A stretch of 64,000 nucleotides of DNA. Origin: Bacteroidaceae bacterium (GTDB lineage: Bacteria > Bacteroidota > Bacteroidia > Bacteroidales > Bacteroidaceae). The translations under genes were made by a program, and so were the position numbers. The notes beneath the pieces were generated by a model that was not told where the DNA came from, did not search any database, and saw nothing but the letters and a program-made list of their open reading frames with translations. Positions 28,212-35,598 of the stretch are shown piece by piece; positions within the stretch are counted from its first letter, which is position 1, and each line of letters begins with the position of its first letter. The stretch spans positions 124,001 to 188,000 of the forward strand of contig JAFUFK010000016.1 in assembly GCA_017469925.1 (NCBI GenBank), written 5' to 3'.

Positions 28212-29240
28212 TTACATTCGGCTCAAGACCTCCTTGACTTTGGCATCATAGATGTCCTGTGTTATCAGTCCGGCATCCAGCATCTGCTTCATCTTGGTCA
28301 GAACCTCCATTGGGTCAGGCAGTGGTGTGGCAGCGGGCTGCGCAAAGGCACTGGCTCCCATGGCAGCAAACGTTCCTGCCGCAGCCACTCCCATGCCCAG
28401 TCCGGCACCTGCACCGGCAATGCCTCCTCCGCCTTGGTTCAGGGAGACGTTTTCCAGTATCTCCTGCTGCACGGCCTTGTCGTAACTGCCGGTGTGAGCC
28501 GTGGCAATCAGGCGGTCGAGATACTTCTTCCGCTCTTCCGTCTCGTCGATGGTAAGGTTGTAGAATGAGAAGTTTACCAGCTCCAGGCCATAGTCGGCAA
28601 ACAGACGGTCAAACTCGGGCTTGAGCACCGTAGCAAAGTCCTTGAGTTGGCTCGATATGGCATTGATGGACCCTTGCCTTGAACGGGCTTCGAGGCTCTT
28701 GCCCACCACGTCGCTGATTTCCTGCGATATCTGAGCGCGGAAGATGGCACTCAGGTCGTTATGCGTATATGTGCTCCGACTACCCATCAGGCGCAGGAAG
28801 GTAGTCTTGCTGGCGTCGCTGTCCTCGTTGAAGTTGAAGCGCACGCGAAACTCGCCAGCACCACGAATGAGCGTCGGCACACCCACCACGCCGCCGCCCA
28901 GGAAAAAGTCCTGAATCTCTATGGCGCTGCCGGTGCCCCAGTTGACGTTCTGCTCCGACATGTCCACGTGATAGACCTGACACGTGAAGGTGCTTGCTCC
29001 ACCCGACAACACGTTGCGGATGCGACTCAGCACGGTGTAGTTCTCTGTCTTTACCTCGTGGCGACCCGAAGGCAGCGTGCCGTAGAACTGGCCGTTCTTG
29101 ATGAACACCACCTGCTCATTGGGTGCCACGGTGATGATGGAATTTGTATTGAAGTCTTCTCGCGGGTCCAGGTAGATGAGCGCATCCACATCGTGCTCCC
29201 GCTGTATGCTTTCAACAACATTCTTTTTGAATAGTCCCAT
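28212..29240 (-). CDS. SPFH domain protein (YdjI/virion-core-like)
   Basis: 342 residues. It has no membrane helix at the N-terminus (MGLFKKNVVESIQREHDVDALIY), then an SPFH fold: ITVAPNEQVVFIKNGQFYGTLPSGRHEV, and the DAS/RFNF segment at about 130-150. A predicted coiled region (SQEISDVVGKSLEARSRQGS; ETEERKKYLDRLIATAHTG) follows, then a glycine/alanine-rich hydrophobic stretch (GAGAGLGMGVAAAGTFAAMG) and a SHOCT-like C-terminal helix hairpin (MEVLTKMKQMLDAGLITQ). SPFH proteins form ring scaffolds on membranes. It starts 13 bases after the end of the split BspA gene. Confidence 0.85.
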   Translation of the reverse strand: MGLFKKNVVESIQREHDVDALIYLDPREDFNTNSIITVAPNEQVVFIKNGQFYGTLPSGRHEVKTENYTVLSRIRNVLSGGASTFTCQVYHVDMSEQNVNWGTGSAIEIQDFFLGGGVVGVPTLIRGAGEFRVRFNFNEDSDASKTTFLRLMGSRSTYTHNDLSAIFRAQISQEISDVVGKSLEARSRQGSINAISSQLKDFATVLKPEFDRLFADYGLELVNFSFYNLTIDETEERKKYLDRLIATAHTGSYDKAVQQEILENVSLNQGGGGIAGAGAGLGMGVAAAGTFAAMGASAFAQPAATPLPDPMEVLTKMKQMLDAGLITQDIYDAKVKEVLSRM

Positions 29241-29253
29241 GTTGTGTTTCTGT

Positions 29254-30822
29254 TTATCGGTTCATTACTTTCTTGGTCTTCCCGTTCTTGTCGCACAGGA
29301 TGTTCACCCCACGCTTCGCCTGCGTCTGCCAGCGACCAGAGAGATCGTAGAGAGTGGAGGTATTGTTGCCACCTTCAGCCTCAATGGTTTTGACTGCCGA
29401 GGGAAGAGCTTCTACAATTCTTTTGAAATTCTTCCATCCGTTAGCCGTCTCGTAGTCGGCCTTTTTCCCATATGGCACGGTCAGCGTGGCATTATTGTAT
29501 GTCCATGTGGTGAACACATCGTCGTTAATGTCATAAACGGAAAGAATGTGTGATACGACGTCTCTTGCATTGGAAAATGCAAAGGGTTCCAGATAAGTAA
29601 CATCCTGATGGATGGAGATGGAATCTATGGTCTCCCTATTAGTATAGAAGCAATACTTGCCTACGCCGACAATGTCGTATTCCACATCTCCAATTGATAC
29701 GGTCCGGGGGCATTGAAAGTTAGTGCAATTGCTTCCATAATAAAGTGAAACCTCTGCCTTATGTTCACCTTCTGAGGTTACATGTATGGCCAGACTATCT
29801 TCGGTGAAGAAAAGGCTCTTCTCTACAATGCGCTGACACCTCTTCAGATGGTCATGCTGCATACATTTGTCATAGCTCCCATCGGGAATGAAGAGAACGT
29901 CTTGGGAAGAAAAACTTCGATTTGTGTAATAATTATAGGGAAAGTGGCACACGTCTAAGTTCGGATTTTGCCATACCAACACGCTTTGGGGCTCTGAAAG
30001 ATAGCCATAAAGTGAATCGACGGATTCTGGAAGAATCAATGTCCTGACATTGGGGCTGCCATTCATGTCTTTGAATGACGTTTTGGCTATACTCTTAGTA
30101 CCACCTGCTACGATGCAACAACTGCTTTTGGCATTGGGGTACTCCAATAGTGTCAGGCAATCTTTTGTATAAAGCACACCATCAATATCACAAAAATATG
30201 GGTTTCCCTTATCTACAACAAAGGCTCTTAGATTGCTACACGAATTGCATAAGGCTAAACCGATGGAATCCACGGAGGATGGTATTGAAATAGTCTCGAT
30301 TTTCTTACTGCATTCAAAGGCCCCACGGCCTATTCTCTGCAATCCTGACGGCAAGTCAACCTTTTGCAGTCCAGACCAGTAAAATGCCTTATCACCTATT
30401 ATCTTAAGTGAATCGCCCCACTGGATTTCCGATAAGGCCGTGGTGGAGGAACCGCCCCAAAAGGCTTTTGTCCCAATATCTCTTGTTTGCAGGCCAAGCT
30501 TTATATATGCAATGTTTTTACAACCCTCAAATGCACTGCTACCAATTGTTAACGTAGAGTCAGGAATGATTACCTCTGTCAGCATGTCACACACCTCAAA
30601 TGCTCTTTCCCCAATACTTTTGATACCAGCACCGAGTTTGACACTCTTGAGGTTACGGCAGTAAGAAAACGTCCGTTCATTAATGGCCTCACAAGCATCG
30701 GGTATTATAATCTGCTTCAAAGCTTCACACTTCTCAAAAGCATAGCTCCCTAAACTGCATAAACCATTTTCCAAATCAACGCTTGTCAGGGAAATACATT
30801 TAGAGAATACTTTATGTGCTGA
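29254..30822 (-). pseudogene. BspA-like leucine-rich repeat protein, C-terminal half (interrupted)
   Basis: The frame is open from the stop at 30825 downward, but there is no signal peptide and only a TTG (30774) for a start. The sequence opens in the middle of a repeat (KVFSKCISLTSVDLENGL). It continues with 23-residue BspA-type repeats (AFEKCEALKQIIIPDACEAI; AFEVCDMLTEVIIPDSTLTI; AFEGCKNIAYIKLG), irregular repeats with IPSSVDSIGLAL, and ends in a Bacteroidota C-terminal module (STLYDLSGRWQTQAKRGVNIL, KNGKTKKVMNR). It is the 3' half of the gene whose 5' half lies at 61,860-62,738. The two halves rejoin exactly across the integrated element. Confidence 0.88.
30792..30802. other. Left attachment site of the integrated element
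   Basis: AAATACATTTA on the plus strand (TAAATGTATTT on the gene strand). It matches AAATACAATTA at 61862-61872 in 10 of 11 bases, with an uninterrupted common core of seven bases (TGTATTT on the gene strand), the usual size of a tyrosine-recombinase crossover. It marks where the BspA reading frame is broken. Confidence 0.75.
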
Positions 30823-30925
30823 CTATCAATAGTTTACATGTATAAAGGTAGAAAAGTGAGCTTTTGTGTTGGTCAATGCAAATCAAGGTATAAAGATTTA
30901 ACTGATTTAACGTCTTTTAATGCTC

Positions 30926-31906
30926 CTATTGAATAATGATGGACTGACAAAGCGTTTCATGCCTGCGGCGCATATACTCGCAAAGGGCAGACATCACAAC
31001 GATTTCGAAAACGAAGTAGAGCCAAGGCAGGTCTGCGAGACAACACGCGTAGAGGGCGATGGCCCGGGTGTTGAAGGTGAGAATGTTGGTAAGCGGCATC
31101 AGTGGGAGTGACTGGTGGCGGAACTCCTCACGAAACACCTGCGGTGCATTTCCTGCCTTGTCATACTTGCAGCGGAGCGTAAGTAGCATCCGCTGGGCGG
31201 CAGGGGTAGACTTCTCCTGGCTGCGGGTGTAGTTGACGTAGGTCTTCAGGAAGAACTTTTCTATCAGATGGCCGCGCCAGGGCATGGCATCATAGAGTGC
31301 CTCCTGCTGGGCGGAGGTTGAAAGTTCTGTACCCGCTTCTCCCTTCAGGAAGAACAGGTGCAACTGACGGTAATAGTCTGCCAGGCGGCACTGCCCGCTG
31401 TGGCAGACAAAACCGCTGAAGAGCACCATGCAGAACAGCAGCAAGGCATAGATGAGGGCGTTCGCTTCGGTGTCGGCAATGCCGAGCCAACGGAACTCCA
31501 TGTCGTGATGGAGATAGCATCGCCACACCATAGCGCAATAAACGGGAACGAAAATGATGATGCTGGCGGCACCGTCGAGGATGCGGCCCAACTGCGTCTT
31601 CTGGTTGGTCATACGGGCCAGTTGCCCATCGGCTGAGTCGTAGAAGTTGGCCCACATCATGAGCAGCACGCCGATGATATTCAGTAGCAACCCAGTGCTA
31701 CCCTCGGTACGATAGGAGCCGTGGGCAAAGAACCATGCGGACGAAACGCCGATGAGGATAGACAGGATGGTGACGGTGTTTGGGTGGATGCCGAGGCGGG
31801 CAAAGAGCCGCGCCCACAGGTAGCCGATGGGACGGGTAAACACGCGGTCGAGCCATTCCTCGGTGTCGTTGGACTTATAGGTCTGTTTGATGTCCTGTTC
31901 CTTCAT
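30926..31906 (-). CDS. CDP-alcohol phosphatidyltransferase family protein
   Basis: 326 residues, membrane-bound. These enzymes join a CDP-activated lipid or head group to an alcohol. The signature is present as DSADGQLARMTNQ then GRILDGAAS. The first three Asp are kept, but the fourth position, usually the catalytic Asp, is Ser. Helices are LGIHPNTVTILSILIGVSSAW, GLLLNIIGVLLMMWANFY, SIIIFVPVYCAMVW, and a C-terminal pair (ALYACCLADLPWLYFVFEIV). It is the last gene of the AraC-led operon and ends about 100 bases from the left end of the element. It probably modifies or attaches the product to a lipid head group; this is inference. Confidence 0.78.
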   Translation of the reverse strand: MKEQDIKQTYKSNDTEEWLDRVFTRPIGYLWARLFARLGIHPNTVTILSILIGVSSAWFFAHGSYRTEGSTGLLLNIIGVLLMMWANFYDSADGQLARMTNQKTQLGRILDGAASIIIFVPVYCAMVWRCYLHHDMEFRWLGIADTEANALIYALLLFCMVLFSGFVCHSGQCRLADYYRQLHLFFLKGEAGTELSTSAQQEALYDAMPWRGHLIEKFFLKTYVNYTRSQEKSTPAAQRMLLTLRCKYDKAGNAPQVFREEFRHQSLPLMPLTNILTFNTRAIALYACCLADLPWLYFVFEIVVMSALCEYMRRRHETLCQSIIIQ

Positions 31907-31921
31907 AACTGTTTGTTCCTT

Positions 31922-32956
31922 TCAAGGTTTTATCTTTATCAAAATAAGTCCGATGCAAGCCCAGATGATTTCGCGTACTCTGCAAATGATGCTGATGAAC
32001 ATACCAAGTTCTGCCGTCATACCGAGAGACGCGACAGAAAGGGCAAAACCTCCCTCACGGCCACCAAGTTGCAGGGGGATGAAGCCGATGAGATTAGCAA
32101 AAAGCGAGGTGAACACGAGGATGAGGAAGGCTACGCAGAATTCGTATAGGGATCCGATAACCGACTGCCCTGAGTCAAAGCCGAAGAGCATCAGGATAAA
32201 GAACACTTCAAGGCTCTGAAGGATGCGTCCGGCATATTCAAGGAAGAAACTCTGCAGAAAGGCGCGGCGGTTCTGGCCCTGCAACTGGGCTATCTGCTGG
32301 TCTATCTTCTGTAGGCTCTCACGATGGCCTTCCTCAAAGCGACGGCTCCAGTTCGTGAGTCCAGGAACTCTCCCTAACAGCCGGACGGCCTTACACACCA
32401 ACCCATACTTATATCCATGAGTAAAGAGCCAAATGCCACCTACGCATAACAGAACTGCCAATCCCATCATCCAGCGCATAACCACTGGCAACGGCAACAG
32501 TCCTGCCATCCATAGCAAGGCGTAAACAATGATACCCGTGAGCCAAAACCAGAAATGACTGAACACATGTGTCATCGCAAAGAGTACTACCGACGAGGTG
32601 GCACGTTCTATGCCAACATACTTCGACAGTTCCATGATGCGGTAAGGTTCACCACCTATGCCGCCCACAGGAACGGTGGTGTTGAGTGCAAAACCCGATA
32701 CGACGATTTGCCAAAGACGACAGAATCCGACAGGACACGGGCCGCTGCCTCGTATGATGATCCGCAGGGTAAGGGCATTAAGCCCGTAGAGTAGGCCCCA
32801 CAACAGCACAGCCGCCACGAGCCAATAGCCAGCCCTGTGGATGTAACTGCAGAGTTCAGCGAAACTGACCTTGAACGTCAGCAGCATCACAATGACTGCC
32901 ACAATGCCTATCAGGAACAATACCGTATTCAGCCGCTTCTGCATACCGTCAATCAC
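31922..32956 (-). CDS. Flippase-like membrane protein (LPG_synthase_TM/UPF0104 family)
   Basis: 344 residues with about eight hydrophobic helices. The fold is the membrane part of lysylphosphatidylglycerol synthetases and AglD-type flippases, as shown by ALLWGLLYGLNALTLRIII, the GFALNTTVPVGGIGGEPYR motif (family hallmark), and the late FIPLQLGGREGGFALSV segment. It has no aminoacyl transferase domain. The ATG overlaps the stop of the LolA-like gene by four bases. Together with the next gene it suggests lipid-linked handling of the product in the membrane. Confidence 0.82.
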   Translation of the reverse strand: MIDGMQKRLNTVLFLIGIVAVIVMLLTFKVSFAELCSYIHRAGYWLVAAVLLWGLLYGLNALTLRIIIRGSGPCPVGFCRLWQIVVSGFALNTTVPVGGIGGEPYRIMELSKYVGIERATSSVVLFAMTHVFSHFWFWLTGIIVYALLWMAGLLPLPVVMRWMMGLAVLLCVGGIWLFTHGYKYGLVCKAVRLLGRVPGLTNWSRRFEEGHRESLQKIDQQIAQLQGQNRRAFLQSFFLEYAGRILQSLEVFFILMLFGFDSGQSVIGSLYEFCVAFLILVFTSLFANLIGFIPLQLGGREGGFALSVASLGMTAELGMFISIICRVREIIWACIGLILIKIKP

Positions 32957-33450
32957 TTAATCTCATAGAGAACGTAGTTGCTACCCCGCTCGTTCAGGCG
33001 GAGTTGGCAGAAAGTGGATGTCCTGGCGTCAATGACCAACACGAACGAGGTGAACATCTGCCGCTTCTTTGTTGCTTGCGGGGTGATGGTGACGGTCTTC
33101 CGGCCGTTCTTCGTCGTCACGGTCACCTCTTCACTTTCAGGGATGGGTTCGCCCGTAATGACGGCCTTCAACACCTCGTGGAACGTTGCGAACTGGGGAT
33201 TGCGGCGGCTGTCAGTCACATGCTGCTTGCCGCCAATGGTCATCGTAAACTGCGTACCGTCCATAATGAGTTGTTCGCGTCCCTGGTCGGTCGAGATGGC
33301 GATGTACGCTGGTTTGCGGATGGTTACCGCACCTGTGGTGACTGCATCGGTGGTCATGGCTGCGCGATGCTGGGTGCGTGTCACGCTCTGCGCTGCGCCT
33401 AACGTGGAATGTCCAATGACAAATAATAGTATTAATAGAATCTGCTTCAT
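32953..33450 (-). CDS. LolA-like periplasmic carrier protein
   Basis: 165 residues with a signal peptide (MKQILLILLFVIGHSTLGAA). The mature part is beta-rich, with YIAISTDQGREQLIMDGTQF, MTIGGKQHVT, and a C-terminal FCQLRLNERGSNYVLYEIK, like the short LolA-type carriers found in aryl polyene clusters. Such proteins move acyl products or lipoproteins through the periplasm. Identity to LolA is weak and rests on size, signal peptide, strand pattern and context. It lies 16 bases after the ketoreductase stop. Confidence 0.6.
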   Translation of the reverse strand: MKQILLILLFVIGHSTLGAAQSVTRTQHRAAMTTDAVTTGAVTIRKPAYIAISTDQGREQLIMDGTQFTMTIGGKQHVTDSRRNPQFATFHEVLKAVITGEPIPESEEVTVTTKNGRKTVTITPQATKKRQMFTSFVLVIDARTSTFCQLRLNERGSNYVLYEIK

Positions 33451-33466
33451 AACTCTTAATTCTTAA

Positions 33467-34186
33467 CTAAGTGTACAGTCCTCCGTTGATGGATATGACA
33501 TTGCCGGTGATATAGCCAGCCTGTGGCGAAACGAGGAACGCGACGGCCTCGGCCACTTCTTCGGGAGTGCCGAAGCGCCCCACAGGAATCAGTTTCTTCA
33601 GTTCCGCCTCATCCAGTCCTTGGGTCATGTCGGTACGGATGAAGCCGGGGGCGATGGCGTTCACCGTGATGCCCCGACGGGCAACCTCCTGCGCCAATGC
33701 TTTCGTGGCGGCAATGATGCCCCCTTTGGCTGCCGAGTAGTTGGTCTGTCCGGGCAGTCCCTTCAGTCCGCTGACACTGGCCATATTGACGATGCGCCCT
33801 GATTTGTGGAGTTGCATGGCAGGCAGCAGCGGCTGAGTGACGTTGTAAAAGCCAGACAGGCTAATGTCGAGCACTCGGTGCCAGTCATCCTCCGGCATCA
33901 GGGCCAGCAGGCTGTCGCGCCGTATGCCTGCGTTGTTGACGACGACAGAAATGTATTCCCCCTCATGGCGTTGCTGCCAGTCGGAAAGGGCGGCCCGGGT
34001 CTGCCCGCTGTCGCTCACGTCGAAGGGCAGCAGTTCGCCACGCCCGCAGGTCAAATCCAGAGTCCGCTGCGCCTCTGCCTCGTTACTGGCGTAGTTGATG
34101 ATTACATAATAGCCCTCCCGGGTCAGTCTCACACAGATGGCGCGTCCGATGCCTCGGCTTCCGCCTGTTACTAATGCATATTTCAT
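33467..34186 (-). CDS. 3-oxoacyl-ACP reductase (FabG-like SDR)
   Basis: 239 residues. It is a short-chain dehydrogenase of the classical type: TGGSRGIGRA (NADPH site), NNAGI, and the catalytic Ser137-Tyr150-Lys154 (ASVSG and NYSAAKGG), plus PGFIRTDMT and the C-terminal GNVISINGG, all typical of FabG. In this operon it should reduce the beta-keto group formed by the ketosynthase. It overlaps the oxidoreductase stop by four bases (ATGA). Confidence 0.92.
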   Translation of the reverse strand: MKYALVTGGSRGIGRAICVRLTREGYYVIINYASNEAEAQRTLDLTCGRGELLPFDVSDSGQTRAALSDWQQRHEGEYISVVVNNAGIRRDSLLALMPEDDWHRVLDISLSGFYNVTQPLLPAMQLHKSGRIVNMASVSGLKGLPGQTNYSAAKGGIIAATKALAQEVARRGITVNAIAPGFIRTDMTQGLDEAELKKLIPVGRFGTPEEVAEAVAFLVSPQAGYITGNVISINGGLYT

Positions 34187-35598
34187 AAGTCTAAACTTTT
34201 AATTGTCTCCAGTGCCGCCATTGTCACCCCTTCCACTCCATGCATCGCCAGGCTCTGCCCTGTCAGGAAGAGGTTGGGAACGGGTGTCTTGGGCGAGAGC
34301 ATCGTCAAGAGCGGCGTACGGCAGTCTTTTCTGACACCAAAAGCGGAGCCGCAGGGCGACAGCGTATAGTCGCGCCATGTGAGCGGTGTGCTGGTGAAGC
34401 ACTTGTCCACCATCGTCCCCAGACCTGGGATGACACGCTCGGCCAACAGGATACACGCATCGGCCAACCGCTCCTTCTGCAATTCGTAGATTTCTCCCCG
34501 TCGGCCAACCTTCGTGTCTTGCCAATGCTGCCACGAAGTCCACGGCATCGGTGTCAGCAAGTCTATCTGGCGGACATAAGAAGTTCCGTCTTCAGGCACC
34601 CTCGCGCTCACCATCACGCGGTCTATTGTTGTTCCACCCATTGGGGCCTCCCACACGTTGGCCTCCCTGTAGACATACTTGTTATGATTAAAATAAGGCA
34701 GCGTGTTCGGCTTCAGCACCAGCGAGGCTGTGAACATACCCGTGGTATTCTCCAGGCTCAGGAGGCGTTTGCGGTAGATGGATTTCTGTATATCGTTTGT
34801 TTTCACCATGCAGATGGTCTGCGCTGGATGGACGTCGCTGATAAACACGTCGCCCTCATAGTGTTCACCGTCCTTGCAGAAAGCGGAGAGGACCCGGCCG
34901 TCGTGCATAATCAACTCTTCTACGTCGGCGTTGCAGACTATCTGACCGCCCAATCGCCTGATACCGTCGATGAGCGTCTGCACCAACACGTTACCACTGC
35001 CCTTCAGTCGCCAACTGCTCTGTATGTAACTGCTCTGGGCGTGTGCAAACGTGAACAGGGGCAGCGACTCACGACGCAGTTCCAGTTTCATCGCCGCTCC
35101 CGACAGCACATTGACCAGCAACGGATTGCGAAACTTGTTGCACAGATAGTCGTAGGCATTGGTGCCCATCAGCCCCACCGTGTCGGCCTCATTCTGCACC
35201 ACGCGCTGCAGCATCTTCACATAATCTTTCAGTGCTTCCCGCTCCTCTGGGAAATACGCTGCCATCGTCTCGGCGAAGCGGTCATAGCCCTCGGCCATGC
35301 AAAAAGTCTGCTCCCCGATGGTGATGCGGTCGAACCCGTCGGCATCCAGTCGTTGCCATTCCAAGCCCAGCAACCCTAACCGCTTGAACGCCTCATGCAG
35401 CGGCTGTCCCTCGGCCAGACCTCCCACATAGTGCAACCCCGTGTCGAACTCCAGTCCGCCGCGTCTGTAACTCTGCAAGCACCCGCCCGGCTGCCGCTGC
35501 CGTTCCAGCACAAGCACGCTCCGACCACGCCTTGCCCACTCGTGGGCACAGATGAGGCCGCCCAGTCCACTACCTATAATTACTACGTCATATTTCAT
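34183..35598 (-). CDS. FAD-dependent oxidoreductase, CrtI/phytoene desaturase-like
   Basis: 471 residues from ATG 35598, which overlaps the MMPL stop (ATGA). A Rossmann FAD site starts at residue 4 (VVIIGSGLGGLICAHEWARRG), followed by LERQRQPGGCLQSY and TGLHYVGGL. The C-terminus has the second FAD motif, NLFLTGQSLAMHGVEGVTMAA. The overall pattern is that of carotenoid isomerase, desaturase and retinol saturase enzymes. In the operon it could desaturate or isomerise a polyene chain. The substrate is unknown. Confidence 0.85.
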   Translation of the reverse strand: MKYDVVIIGSGLGGLICAHEWARRGRSVLVLERQRQPGGCLQSYRRGGLEFDTGLHYVGGLAEGQPLHEAFKRLGLLGLEWQRLDADGFDRITIGEQTFCMAEGYDRFAETMAAYFPEEREALKDYVKMLQRVVQNEADTVGLMGTNAYDYLCNKFRNPLLVNVLSGAAMKLELRRESLPLFTFAHAQSSYIQSSWRLKGSGNVLVQTLIDGIRRLGGQIVCNADVEELIMHDGRVLSAFCKDGEHYEGDVFISDVHPAQTICMVKTNDIQKSIYRKRLLSLENTTGMFTASLVLKPNTLPYFNHNKYVYREANVWEAPMGGTTIDRVMVSARVPEDGTSYVRQIDLLTPMPWTSWQHWQDTKVGRRGEIYELQKERLADACILLAERVIPGLGTMVDKCFTSTPLTWRDYTLSPCGSAFGVRKDCRTPLLTMLSPKTPVPNLFLTGQSLAMHGVEGVTMAALETIKSLDL

